64,000 bases of DNA from Candidatus Pseudoruminococcus merdavium (GTDB taxonomy: Bacteria > Bacillota > Clostridia > Oscillospirales > Ruminococcaceae). Shown in pieces: positions 16,933 to 25,268 of the stretch. Each line of letters opens with the position of its first letter. Within the stretch, counting starts at the first letter, position 1. The stretch is taken from positions 62,001 to 126,000 of the forward strand of contig CAJFSS010000004.1 in NCBI GenBank assembly GCA_904419745.1, given 5' to 3'. A program made the position numbers and the translations under genes. Below the pieces are notes generated by a model that was given only the letters and a program-made list of their open reading frames with translations, did not search any database and was not told where the DNA came from.

Positions 16933-17850
16933 TCAAGGCAGTTGATTCCCGACAGATTTGTACAGAGTATACCATTCTGCTCTGGAAAGGTGGATACTGG
17001 TTGCCTGGCACAGCTGTTTGAGGTGTTCCGGATCCGTTGTGCCGACAACAGCTTGTATCCGAGTGGGATACCGCAGAATCCAGGCGACTGCTATCGCGCC
17101 TTCGCTCACTCCCTTTGCATCTGCCATCTGTTTAAGTTGCTGTTGAAGCTGAGGAAACTTTGGGCTATTGAACAGATTGCCTTCAAACATCCCGTATTGC
17201 AACGGTGACCAAGCCTGTATGGTCATATCATGCAGCCTGCAATATTCCAAAATGCCGCCATCCCGGTCTACAGCCGCTTCATTTTTCATGTTGGCGTTGA
17301 CTGACGTATCCAACATGGGAGTATGGCCGAGCCCAAACTGAACCTGATTGATTATCAGATTTTGATGAAGGTAGCGGGACAGTAAGTGGATGGTATATGG
17401 GTTTTGGTTGCTCACGCCAAAGTACCGTACTTTTCCTGAGGATTTGAGGATGTCAAATGCAAAGGAGACTTCTTCAGGTTCCATCAGCAAATCCGGACGG
17501 TGCAACAACAGGATATCCAGGTAATCGGTTTTCAGCCGTTTGAGAATACCGTCTACTGAAGAAAGAATATGTTCCTTGGAAAAATCATAATACCCATTGG
17601 CAATGCCACACTTGGATTGAAGGATAACTTTTTCCCTCATGCCGGGATGGTTCTGCAAAACGGAAGAAAAAATTTCCTCTGATTTTCCCCCACCATAGAT
17701 GTCCGCGTGGTCAAAAGAATTGATCCCCTGTTCCAGTGCTGTCCCAATGAGGGTATCCGCCTGCTTTTCATTCAGGGAAGACAAACGCATACAGCCGAGC
17801 GCAATCCGCGAGGCTTTTAATTCCGTATTATAGATTTGTGTGTATTTCAT
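16933..17850 (-). CDS. Aldo/keto reductase
   Basis: A 305-residue cytosolic (beta/alpha)8 NADPH-dependent oxidoreductase. The tetrad is visible: Asp and Tyr in SFDHADIYGGG, Lys in LQSKCG and His in LLLHRPD. The YdhF-like branch is suggested by TQIYNTELKASRIALGCMRL and the loop NQVQFGLGHTPMLDTSVNAN. ATG at 17850 has GGAGG 5 bases upstream; the upstream ATG at 17862 does not. It stands alone. The physiological substrate is unknown. Confidence 0.93.
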   Translation of the reverse strand: MKYTQIYNTELKASRIALGCMRLSSLNEKQADTLIGTALEQGINSFDHADIYGGGKSEEIFSSVLQNHPGMREKVILQSKCGIANGYYDFSKEHILSSVDGILKRLKTDYLDILLLHRPDLLMEPEEVSFAFDILKSSGKVRYFGVSNQNPYTIHLLSRYLHQNLIINQVQFGLGHTPMLDTSVNANMKNEAAVDRDGGILEYCRLHDMTIQAWSPLQYGMFEGNLFNSPKFPQLQQQLKQMADAKGVSEGAIAVAWILRYPTRIQAVVGTTDPEHLKQLCQATSIHLSRAEWYTLYKSVGNQLP

Positions 17851-17967
17851 AAAAACCTCCAATGATTAGAATACTATTTATCAATTATATCATTGCAAAA
17901 AACAATCCGCAATGGTGTTATCTGTGGGTTTTCCATATAAGATTTCGTATAAATTGATTGCCGCTGA

Positions 17968-17997
17968 TTTACAAATCTCCAAAATATATAGTATAAT
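17968..17997 (+). promoter_or_regulatory. Sigma-A promoter of pyrE
   Basis: TTTACA, 18-base spacer, TATAAT, about 60 bases upstream of the TTG start. Confidence 0.65.
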
Positions 17998-18060
17998 ATA
18001 GCCATAACAACCGGTACTGCAGTGGCAGTGCGGGAGGAAACTGCAAAGGGGACGAGAAAA

Positions 18061-18732
18061 TTGGGCTATAAAGAAGAGTTTATTCAATTTATGGTGCGCT
18101 CCGGTGTTTTGACATTTGGGGATTTTACAACAAAAAGCGGACGGAAAACCCCATATTTTGTCAATACAGGGAACTATAAGACCGGGGAACAGGCAGCAAG
18201 GCTTGGTGAATTCTATGCACAATGTGTGATGGAAAATATCCACGGAGACATAGATGCGCTGTTTGGGCCGGCATACAAGGGAATTCCCCTGTCTGTGGCA
18301 ACAGCCATCGCACTGAGCAACCATCATGGAAAAAATGTGAACTACTGCTTTAACCGGAAAGAAGTCAAAGATCACGGAGAAGGCGGAACCATGGTTGGCT
18401 ACCGGCTTAAGGATGGGGACAAAGTCCTGATTATAGAGGACGTTATTACTTCCGGGGCGTCCTTGCGCGAATGTATGCCCATTCTTAAAGCGGCGGCGAA
18501 CATTGAGTTGCTTGGCTTGATTGTATCTGTTGACCGGATGGAGCGCGGGACGGGAGATAAAACCGCGATCCAGGAAGCTTATGATACCTATGGAATTAAG
18601 ACCTATCCAATTGTTACGGTGAGAGAAGTAATTGATACCCTTCACAACACCCCAATTGATGGGAAAGTCTATATTGATGATGAGATGAAGGCAAAAATGG
18701 AAGCCTATCTCGACCAGTACTGCGTCAAGTAA
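18061..18732 (+). CDS. pyrE: Orotate phosphoribosyltransferase
   Basis: A 223-residue enzyme that joins orotate to PRPP to form OMP in pyrimidine synthesis. The signature PRPP-binding loop is LIIEDVITSGAS; the orotate side has FTTKSGRKTPYFVNTG and the flexible-loop FNRKEVKDHGEGG. I prefer TTG at 18061 (AAGGGG 9 bases upstream; product begins GYKEEFIQFMV as in relatives) over GTG at 18022, which has no ribosome binding site. It is separate from any other pyr gene here and ends in its own terminator. Confidence 0.96.
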   Translation: MGYKEEFIQFMVRSGVLTFGDFTTKSGRKTPYFVNTGNYKTGEQAARLGEFYAQCVMENIHGDIDALFGPAYKGIPLSVATAIALSNHHGKNVNYCFNRKEVKDHGEGGTMVGYRLKDGDKVLIIEDVITSGASLRECMPILKAAANIELLGLIVSVDRMERGTGDKTAIQEAYDTYGIKTYPIVTVREVIDTLHNTPIDGKVYIDDEMKAKMEAYLDQYCVK

Positions 18733-18750
18733 TTTTTTAAAATTTTGCAG

Positions 18751-18789
18751 AAAAAATCCCTCCCAGGATTTCCTGGGAGGGATTTTTTT
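18751..18789 (+). terminator. Terminator of pyrE
   Basis: AAAAAATCCCTCCCAGGA pairs perfectly across TTT and ends in TTTTTTT. Confidence 0.95.
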
Positions 18790-18938
18790 AAGGCTAGAAT
18801 CTTGGCCCGTTGTTTGGGGTTGTCCGTATCAGGCACCTCATGGAATTCTTTCCACCATAATTCCTGGAAAACAGGGAAAACCCGAGGAAAGGGAATCACA
18901 GCCTGGTTTCCAGATATCCGGACAAGCCGTTTTGGTTT

Positions 18939-19478
18939 TCAGTTTGTCCGTGCGGCAAAGAGTCTTGTATCCAACTTGAACTTTTTCAGAACAAAATACA
19001 AAAACAGGCCGATTCCCATGCAGGGAATCACCTGACCGGCGGATACGCTCAGGAAATTAATGCCGTAAAGGGAAAAATTAAATGGATTGGACTCAAAAAA
19101 AGTCAGTTCCGCACCGACAATAATACCGTTGACCAGTACAGGGGGTACGGTGGAGAGTACAGGAAACCCCTTGATTTTCACATTTCTAAGGGCATAAGCG
19201 AGCAATGCTGCAATCAAGGTAGCCGCCGAACCGAAAAAAATATCGATAAACCCGGCAGGATTAAGTCCTGTGGCAAGCCCAATGGCATTAGAGAGCATGC
19301 AGCCCACAGTTAATCCCCAAATGGCATTGGGCGTAAAGACCGCCAGAATGGAGAGAGCCTCTGAAAAGCGGATTTGCACAATTCCAAAGCCCAGGGGCGC
19401 CAGACAGAGCGTCAGCGCCGCATAGAGCGCGGCAATCAGTGCACAGCTCACCAGGGAGTGTACTTTCGTGTGTTTCAT
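18939..19478 (-). CDS. queT: QueT-family queuosine-precursor transporter (ECF S component)
   Basis: A 179-residue membrane protein with five or six helices, matching QueT: LVSCALIAALYAALTLCLAPLGFGIVQIRFSEAL at the start and GLNPAGFIDIFFGSAATLIAA in the middle. It takes up preQ1/preQ0 or queuine-type precursors with the shared ECF energising module, encoded elsewhere. RBS AAAGGA is present. A preQ1-I-like riboswitch lies directly upstream, which supports the function strongly. Confidence 0.93.
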   Translation of the reverse strand: MKHTKVHSLVSCALIAALYAALTLCLAPLGFGIVQIRFSEALSILAVFTPNAIWGLTVGCMLSNAIGLATGLNPAGFIDIFFGSAATLIAALLAYALRNVKIKGFPVLSTVPPVLVNGIIVGAELTFFESNPFNFSLYGINFLSVSAGQVIPCMGIGLFLYFVLKKFKLDTRLFAARTN

Positions 19479-19500
19479 ATTGAACTGTCCTTTCGTAGTG

Positions 19501-19530
19501 TAGTTTTAGGTCAGGAGGTTGCGACTGACC
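19501..19530 (-). promoter_or_regulatory. preQ1-I-like riboswitch before queT
   Basis: On the minus strand GGTCAG/CTGACC forms a 6-bp stem around TCGCAACCTC, followed by the A-rich tail TAAAACTA: the compact hairpin-plus-tail layout of preQ1-I aptamers. It ends about 10 bases before the queT ribosome binding site, so translational control is likely. The pseudoknot pairing was not fully resolved by eye. Confidence 0.7.
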
Positions 19531-19586
19531 GCACGCAAATGCGTACATATATCATCTCCCCAGTAGCCAGGGAGGACATACCAGAA

Positions 19587-20957
19587 TTAGCCCACCAGGA
19601 TTTTTCCGTCCGGGACAACAATGTCTTTGGAAGGTTTCCCGCGCATAGCAAGAGCAAGCGCAAGTGAAACAGGCCCTACACGCCCGATAAACATGGTGAG
19701 GATAAGGGCTATCTTGGAGGGGATATTGGCGACCCCGGTTACACCCGCGCTAATGCCGACGGTGCCAAAGGCAGAGACGGATTCAAACAAGGCGTTAATT
19801 CCTGTTACTTCCGCATGATCTGGATTGGTAAAATAGATGGTAACGGAAGAAATGCATACCACCAATAGAGCAATGGAAACAACGGCAAGCGCTTTGTATA
19901 CAACGCCTTTTTCCACTCTCCGTTTGAGAACAATGGTATCCTCTTTTCCGCGGATTACAGATACAACGGTCATGACAATAACAGCAAATGTGGTCACCTT
20001 TACGCCGCCTGCTGTTGAACCAGGAGCCGCGCCAATAAACATCAGGACAATACTGCCGAGTTTTGTCATTCCATGAAGGGAGTTGACATCTACGGAGTTA
20101 AATCCAGCGGTTCTCAGTGTGACAGATTGGAAAAATGCGGCGGAGAACCGATCGGCAATGGGAAGGCCGCCCAAAGTATTGGGATTATTCCATTCCAAGA
20201 TCAGGAACAGAATCATGCCGGAAAGGATCAGGGTAGCTGTCATGATTAGTACGATTTTAGTGTGGAGTAACAGAATCTTTTTCTTCCGGTAGGTGTAAAT
20301 GTCCTGCCAGACTGCAAAGCCCAAACCGCCGATGATAATTAAAAAGGAAATTGTAAAAATCACCACGGGATTGCCATTGTAATTACACAGACTAATATAT
20401 TCCCCTTCCATGCCCAGCAAATCAAATCCCGCATTGCAAAAAGCGGAAATTGACATAAATACTGACATGAAGATTCCCTCCGCCCCATATTTTGGAACAA
20501 AGGTGGTACACAGGAGCACGGCACCGCAAAATTCCATGACAAGTGAAAACAATACCACTGCTTTCACCAGATGTGTCACATCGAAAAAAGAGGTGGAGTT
20601 CAGAGATTCCTGTGCAAGCTGCATATTGCGAAGACCCAATTTGCGGCCAATCGCCACATTGAAAAAGGTAACAAGGGTGATTAATCCGAGCCCTCCGATT
20701 TGAATGAGCAGCATAATGACAACTTTTCCAAATACCGACCATTTGAGATAGGTATCAAAGACGATAAGTCCGGTCACACAGGTGGCACTGGTGGCAGTAA
20801 ACAGGCAGTCCAGGAAGTTCGTCGGCAACCCGTCATTGGAACTGATCGGGAGCATTAAAAGGAGTGTCCCCGCCAAAATGACCAAGGCAAAACTGATTGC
20901 AATTAATCGCATTGGCAGGGAAGGAGAATTCCGTTTACTCTGTGTTTTTAGGGGCAT
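19587..20957 (-). CDS. ktrB: Ktr/Trk-type potassium uptake channel subunit (KtrB-like)
   Basis: A 456-residue membrane protein with four M1-P-M2 repeats. The four selectivity-filter loops are readable: SATCVTGL, SAFCNAGF, TLRTAGFNS and SAFGTVGIS. It forms the ion-translocating dimer that works with a cytosolic KtrA/C regulator, not encoded nearby. N-terminal basic residues precede the first helix. It follows its own promoter; queT lies downstream on the same strand, separated by the riboswitch. Confidence 0.92.
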   Translation of the reverse strand: MPLKTQSKRNSPSLPMRLIAISFALVILAGTLLLMLPISSNDGLPTNFLDCLFTATSATCVTGLIVFDTYLKWSVFGKVVIMLLIQIGGLGLITLVTFFNVAIGRKLGLRNMQLAQESLNSTSFFDVTHLVKAVVLFSLVMEFCGAVLLCTTFVPKYGAEGIFMSVFMSISAFCNAGFDLLGMEGEYISLCNYNGNPVVIFTISFLIIIGGLGFAVWQDIYTYRKKKILLLHTKIVLIMTATLILSGMILFLILEWNNPNTLGGLPIADRFSAAFFQSVTLRTAGFNSVDVNSLHGMTKLGSIVLMFIGAAPGSTAGGVKVTTFAVIVMTVVSVIRGKEDTIVLKRRVEKGVVYKALAVVSIALLVVCISSVTIYFTNPDHAEVTGINALFESVSAFGTVGISAGVTGVANIPSKIALILTMFIGRVGPVSLALALAMRGKPSKDIVVPDGKILVG

Positions 20958-21013
20958 GGTTATTGCAGCTTCCTCTCTATGGTAATTACAATTAAAATTT
21001 CTATCAAGACCCC

Positions 21014-21042
21014 ATTATAACAACCTTTGTACCGCTTTGCAA
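21014..21042 (-). promoter_or_regulatory. Sigma-A promoter of ktrB-like gene
   Basis: Minus strand TTGCAA, 17-base spacer, consensus TATAAT, about 57 bases upstream of ATG. Confidence 0.75.
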
Positions 21043-21501
21043 CCACTGTTTTTTACCTGTTCCAGAAACATGTATGGACCTTGTTTTCAGGGGCAATTTC
21101 CACGTCTTTTTTGAGTGAAATTAACACAGGGATTTTACATTCCAATGGATTTTTTCCAAGAAAAAAGAACTTATGGATGGATTGTAAATCGGAAAGAAAA
21201 GATATATAAAATTTCTGCTACTCCCCACTGGTACAGATTGTGGGAAAACGCGGGGGTATCCCTCGGAAGGGAGTATGATGGCTCACTCCATTATAATTGT
21301 GAACCTTGATATCAGGCAAATTGGGGCATTTTGTTTATGTTTTTTCTTTTGTCTGCCTTTCATTTTCCAGGGAAATCCAGTCAGTTACCGCCCTTTTCCC
21401 GTTCCCAAAATGGAGACGGAGAAAATTTTACATAGCCCTCTGTGCCATAAAACCGTACTGGATAAGCGGGCGGGGACCCCCTCTGCTGTCAATTTAAAGA
21501 G
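21043..21501. other. Intergenic region with no supported gene
   Basis: About 460 bases between ktrB and a GNAT gene. A 79-codon plus-strand frame from 21275 has a purine-rich site (GGAAGGGAG) but a product of no recognisable type with low-complexity Phe/Cys runs. I see no tRNA or riboswitch motif here; a c-di-AMP (ydaO) aptamer was looked for and not found. Confidence 0.4.
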
Positions 21502-21530
21502 TTGCATAGAATGAAGGCTTGTCATATGAT
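21502..21530 (+). promoter_or_regulatory. Sigma-A promoter of the GNAT gene
   Basis: TTGCAT, 17-base spacer, TATGAT. Confidence 0.6.
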
Positions 21531-21581
21531 ACAATGAAAATATACATAATAGCAACTTGAATGGATGGAGGAATGGATTCG

Positions 21582-22037
21582 ATGGAATACGAAATACTGC
21601 GTTTAGCGGATAGGCCAGAACTGATAAAAGAAGCTGCACAGTGGTTTCATGAAAAATGGGGAATTCCTGTAGAAGAATACGCACAGAGCATGAGGGAATG
21701 TCTCACGGGAAAAATGGCTGTCCCTCAGTGGTATGTAGCAGTGGAAGGAAAGCGAATTATAGGCGGGATGGGTGTTATAGAAAATGATTTTCATGACAGA
21801 AAGGATCTCAGACCCAATATTTGCGCGGTTTATACGGAGGAGGACAGGCGTTGTCGAGGAGTGGCAGGCGCTCTGTTACATTATGTCTGTGAGGATATGA
21901 AGGAAAGAGGAATTGATACTTTATACCTTATTACCGATCATACGTCCTTTTACGAACGATATGGATGGGAATTTCTCTGTATGGTACAGGGGGATGGAGA
22001 ACCTGAATTGATGAGAATGTATATTCATAAGGCATAA
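21582..22037 (+). CDS. GNAT-family N-acetyltransferase
   Basis: A 151-residue single-domain acetyltransferase. The acetyl-CoA pyrophosphate loop is EDRRCRGVAGALLHYV (RxxGxAxxL-type), preceded by the NICAVYTEEDRR strand and followed by the TSFYERYGWEFLC motif seen in many small-molecule N-acetyltransferases. ATG at 21582 is 9 bases after GGAGGA; earlier in-frame ATGs sit on or before that site. Substrate unknown. Confidence 0.88.
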   Translation: MEYEILRLADRPELIKEAAQWFHEKWGIPVEEYAQSMRECLTGKMAVPQWYVAVEGKRIIGGMGVIENDFHDRKDLRPNICAVYTEEDRRCRGVAGALLHYVCEDMKERGIDTLYLITDHTSFYERYGWEFLCMVQGDGEPELMRMYIHKA

Positions 22038-22124
22038 TCTCCCTTGGACTTCATATTGATGGCCACAGAAAAAGGGTGGATGCTGAATTTTTGTGGTCTT
22101 GTTGGCTTGGTTCATGAATTGACA

Positions 22125-22156
22125 AACGGACGACAGTATTCACTGCCGTCCGTTTT
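22125..22156 (+). terminator. Terminator after GNAT gene
   Basis: AACGGACGACAGT pairs with CACTGCCGTCCGTT (one mismatch), followed by TTACAGTTTTTT. Confidence 0.75.
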
Positions 22157-22227
22157 ACAGTTTTTTGCTCCAAACTCCAGTTGGGGGATCTTCTATCGGT
22201 CTGGAAAAAGATCGTGAATCCCCTGGC

Positions 22228-22269
22228 AAAAAAGTGCGGCTCCATCGCCAGGAGCCGCACGGTTTTTTT
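22228..22269. terminator. Bidirectional terminator before the converging amidohydrolase end
   Basis: GTGCGGCTCC/GGAGCCGCAC with poly-T on both sides (TTTTTTT plus strand, TTTTTT minus strand). Confidence 0.9.
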
Positions 22270-22285
22270 ACGGTAAAATAAAAAA

Positions 22286-23446
22286 TCAGCGTACCCGTTT
22301 GCCGTCGACAAAGACGGCCTCTGGAACTGCATAGACGGAAAGAGGATCGCCATCATAAATGGTCAGGTCCGCATCCTTGCCAACCTTGATGGAACCGACG
22401 CGGTCGTCCACACACGCAATTTTTGCAGCGTTTATGGTGATGCATTCCAGCGCCTTCATGTAATCGAGCCCCTCCTTGACGGCAATTCCCGCACACAGGG
22501 GCAGATAGTGGATGGGGATGACAGGATGATCTGTACAAATAGCGGTCAGGCAGCCTGCCTGGGTAAGGATTGCCGGATTTTTGGGAGACAGATTCGTACA
22601 CTCCGGTTTGGAACGATTGGAAAGGTAGGGACCGGTAATAACCGGGACATTTGCCTTTGCCAAAGTATCCGCAATCAGATAACCTTCTGTACCATGCACA
22701 ATGACCTGATCCAGATTGAATTCCTTTCCAATTCGGATGGCCGTCATGATATCGTCGGATCTATGGCAGTGGAAATGGGCGCGGACTTCTCGTTTGAGCA
22801 CCGGGATCAATGCTTCGCACTTTGCGTCGTAAGCAGGTCCCTTTTCCCCTTTCTTTTCAGCATTCTCTTTCTCGATCATATAGCGGCGGGCTTTTTCCAA
22901 CTGCTCGCGGATGACAGAGGCAGAACCCATACGGGTCATGGGAGTCTGTTTTCTACCGTTATAGCATCTCTTCGGGTTTTCACCAAGTGCAAATTTCATG
23001 GAATTAAAGGTATGGATAGCCTTTTGCTCCACATCGTCACTAGTTCCCATTTTAATGGTCATCATCTGGCCGCCAATGGGGTTTGCACTGCCCGGCGTGG
23101 TCAAAACAGTGGTAACGCCGCCATAGAGCGCATCATCGCATGCGCGATCCAGAGAATAGTAGGAGTCCAGCGCACGAACGGTTGGGGTGGTCGGATCGGT
23201 AATTTCATTGCCGTCATTGCCTTCAAAATTGAGTCCTTCGTCTTCTACACCGACATGGCAATGGGCTTCCACAAATCCAGGGAATACATTTTTCCCGGCA
23301 ACGTCGATAACCTCTTCCTCTTTGAGATCCGGCATGTCCGCCATAGGGCCAACAGCGGCAATTTTTCCATCCTGTACATGGATGAATCCGTTTTCGATTA
23401 CGCCGCATGCTTCCATGGTGTATATCTTTGCATTGGTAATCAGCAT
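22286..23446 (-). CDS. Imidazolonepropionase-like metal-dependent amidohydrolase
   Basis: A 386-residue TIM-barrel amidohydrolase. Metal-site residues seen are HCHVG (the HxH pair) after GKNVFPGFVEA, HFHCHRSDD in the middle, VHGTEGY and CTDHPVIP. The N-terminal NAKIYTME beta strand and C-terminal VGSIKVGKDADLTIYDGDPL form the usual beta-sandwich. The family hydrolyses cyclic amides or peptides; the substrate is not predictable. ATG at 23446 has GAAAGG 11 bases upstream; earlier in-frame starts are less family-like. Confidence 0.9.
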   Translation of the reverse strand: MLITNAKIYTMEACGVIENGFIHVQDGKIAAVGPMADMPDLKEEEVIDVAGKNVFPGFVEAHCHVGVEDEGLNFEGNDGNEITDPTTPTVRALDSYYSLDRACDDALYGGVTTVLTTPGSANPIGGQMMTIKMGTSDDVEQKAIHTFNSMKFALGENPKRCYNGRKQTPMTRMGSASVIREQLEKARRYMIEKENAEKKGEKGPAYDAKCEALIPVLKREVRAHFHCHRSDDIMTAIRIGKEFNLDQVIVHGTEGYLIADTLAKANVPVITGPYLSNRSKPECTNLSPKNPAILTQAGCLTAICTDHPVIPIHYLPLCAGIAVKEGLDYMKALECITINAAKIACVDDRVGSIKVGKDADLTIYDGDPLSVYAVPEAVFVDGKRVR

Positions 23447-23510
23447 AATACAAACAACCTTTCTTTCCATACATTGTATTTTCCCAGACAAAGGGATTCA
23501 TACGGCTTTT

Positions 23511-23539
23511 ATTATATACCATACTAAAGTGCAGGGCAA
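23511..23539 (-). promoter_or_regulatory. Sigma-A promoter of the amidohydrolase
   Basis: Minus strand TTGCCC, 17-base spacer, TATAAT. Confidence 0.65.
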
Positions 23540-23727
23540 TTGCCGGATTGCTTAAAAAATGGGAGAAAGTTTTGGAAGTGGGCAGATTGGCGCAAATTGT
23601 ATTAATAAAAGAATTTGCGTGGATACGCTTTAAATAAGCAGAACGCAAATAGATTTTTTATAGAAAAATAGAGACTTTTCTTAAAATTGTCTGTAATAAT
23701 AATTGAAAACAGTTTTGTGTCCCGTTC

Positions 23728-24720
23728 TTATTCACGATGCATGATGGAATCAGAAATGCCATCCGTACACTGAACAGAACCATCTTCGAGGACAAAGACA
23801 GCTTCAAATCCACCTTGCTGATGGTAAAATTCTATCCCCTGCTCCATGCCCATCAAAAACAGGGCTGTCGAATAGGCGTCCGCCTGTGTGGAGGATTCAC
23901 AGATAATGGTCACACTGCGCACCCCAGAATTCCCCGGATATCCAGTCTTAGGATCAAAGATATGGTGATACCGGATACCATCCTGCTCAAAATAGCGTTC
24001 GTAGTCCCCGGATGTCACTGCGGAACAGTTGCTTAGCGAAAGAGTTGCAATAATATCTTGTTTGTCATCCGGGTCCTGGATTCCAATGTTCCAGGGCTGT
24101 CCATTTGGCGCACTTCCCAATACATAGACATTGCCACCCAAAGATAAAACAGCATGTTCAATTCCGTATTCTCTTAGGATTTGGACAGCCCGATCGGCAG
24201 CGTACCCTTTGGCAATTCCTCCAAGATCCACTGTGGCGCCGTCTTTTAATTGGGCTTGTCCTCGGGAGAGCACCAGATTTTCGTATCCTACTTTTCTTAG
24301 TGCCTGAGACAACTCTGCCCCGGGCGGGACCCGCTCCCTTTCACTGCCAATCGCCCACAGTTCGCTGACGGCATTAATGGTTGGGTCAAATTTCCCACTG
24401 GTTTGTTTTGCATATGTGCGGGCAAGAGAAAGTAGATCTTCTGTCTCCGGTTCTATGGGGATCATAGCTCCCTGCGCGTGGTTGAGACGGAAAATGTCGC
24501 TTTTGGGATCATTTTTATCCAACAATGTGTCAAGCCGCTGGATTTCCGTAACACAGGCGTCCGCAGCCTGTTCTGCATTGTTCCCATAAACGAGTACGGA
24601 CATATATGTGTCCATTGCAAAAAAGTCCTTCTGGTAGGGGACAGAGGACAGCTGGCATCCGCTAATAAGCAGAAGGATTATGCAGGCTGTTAAAAATAGA
24701 TAACGTCTTGTTTTTTTCAT
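23728..24720 (-). CDS. apbE: FAD:protein FMN transferase
   Basis: A 330-residue extracytoplasmic lipoprotein (lipobox LISGC after a 21-residue hydrophobic signal) that attaches FMN to Thr residues of Rnf/Nqr subunits and related redox proteins. ApbE hallmarks: FFAMDTYMSVLVYG, TVDLGGIAKGYAADRA, VLSLGGNVYVLG, and the DPKTGYP/STQADAYSTALF metal site. ATG at 24720 has GGAAG 4-8 bases upstream and gives a normal signal peptide. No flavinylation target gene is adjacent. Confidence 0.95.
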   Translation of the reverse strand: MKKTRRYLFLTACIILLLISGCQLSSVPYQKDFFAMDTYMSVLVYGNNAEQAADACVTEIQRLDTLLDKNDPKSDIFRLNHAQGAMIPIEPETEDLLSLARTYAKQTSGKFDPTINAVSELWAIGSERERVPPGAELSQALRKVGYENLVLSRGQAQLKDGATVDLGGIAKGYAADRAVQILREYGIEHAVLSLGGNVYVLGSAPNGQPWNIGIQDPDDKQDIIATLSLSNCSAVTSGDYERYFEQDGIRYHHIFDPKTGYPGNSGVRSVTIICESSTQADAYSTALFLMGMEQGIEFYHQQGGFEAVFVLEDGSVQCTDGISDSIMHRE

Positions 24721-24861
24721 ATTTCTTCCGGTTTCTCCATGGTATTTCATATTCTATTGGATATCATATCATAAGAGAAGAACAAATGTCTTGGGAAAAA
24801 GGGTAAGAGTTGGAAAAATGGTGAATTTTTTGTTAGCAGGAAAAAGAAGTAGACATAATAA

Positions 24862-24890
24862 TTGATCATTTTACCTTTTTCGTTTATAAT
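24862..24890 (+). promoter_or_regulatory. Sigma-A promoter with no recognised gene downstream
   Basis: TTGATC, 17-base spacer, consensus TATAAT. It would start a transcript near 24897, into the structured region below. Confidence 0.65.
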
Positions 24891-24896
24891 CAAAGA

Positions 24897-25075
24897 AATA
24901 CTACAGGGAGGTGGATGTTAGTAAAGGAGGGACTGCCTAATTTTCTATGATGGAAATAGAACATCGTTCATCCCAATATGGAACGTTTTGCTTTAGGAAT
25001 AGAGAAATATTCGTCTGGGAACTCGTCCGGATATTGTATACACGAAACAAACGTGATTGTCTCAGATAGGCAGTT
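24897..25075 (+). ncRNA. Candidate structured RNA upstream of the LCP gene
   Basis: ACTGCCTA (24932-24939) is exactly complementary to TAGGCAGT (about 25064-25071), closing a domain with several internal hairpins: TTCTAT/ATAGAA, CGTTC/GAACG, GAATA/TATTC, TCTGG/CCGGA and CACG/CGTG. A promoter lies just upstream. It contains an 11-codon frame (MLVKEGLPNFL, ATG at 24915 behind GGGAGG) whose stop overlaps a second ATG. It matches no riboswitch class that I know. By-eye folding only. Confidence 0.4.
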
Positions 25076-25134
25076 GCGGGGACGGGAGCCCATGTGATTT
25101 GCAAGAAAATTTATAAACAAATATTGGATAGCCG

Positions 25135-25172
25135 CCTATACATTCGATTTTTTGGAGAGAAAATGTATAGGA
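25135..25172 (+). repeat. 10-bp inverted repeat hairpin
   Basis: CCTATACATT and AATGTATAGG flank an 18-base loop, just before the LCP promoter. There is no U-run; it may be a processing or operator element. Confidence 0.55.
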
Positions 25173-25193
25173 GTTTGATAAGAACAAGTTGAG

Positions 25194-25230
25194 TTGAAGG
25201 GCCTGTCTATTTTTGCTATAATGGACAGGC
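25194..25230 (+). promoter_or_regulatory. Promoter of the LCP gene with overlapping inverted repeat
   Basis: TTGAAG (25194-25199), 17-base spacer, TATAAT (25217-25222). The -10 box sits inside GCCTGTC...GACAGGC (25201-25230), so a regulator or an RNA hairpin at the 5' end could control it. Confidence 0.65.
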
Positions 25231-25268
25231 TGGAAAGTACATGAGTTAATTAGAAAGAAGGGACTTTC

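Noticed and set aside
18022..18060. GTG 18022 as the pyrE start
   Set aside because: No ribosome binding site, and the extra 13 residues are not seen in orotate phosphoribosyltransferases; TTG 18061 fits better.
20958..21300. c-di-AMP riboswitch upstream of the ktrB-like gene
   Set aside because: The leader from the mapped promoter is only about 50 bases and unstructured.
21275..21514. 79-codon plus-strand gene in the ktrB-GNAT gap
   Set aside because: Purine-rich site present, but the product is low-complexity and crosses the promoter of the GNAT gene.
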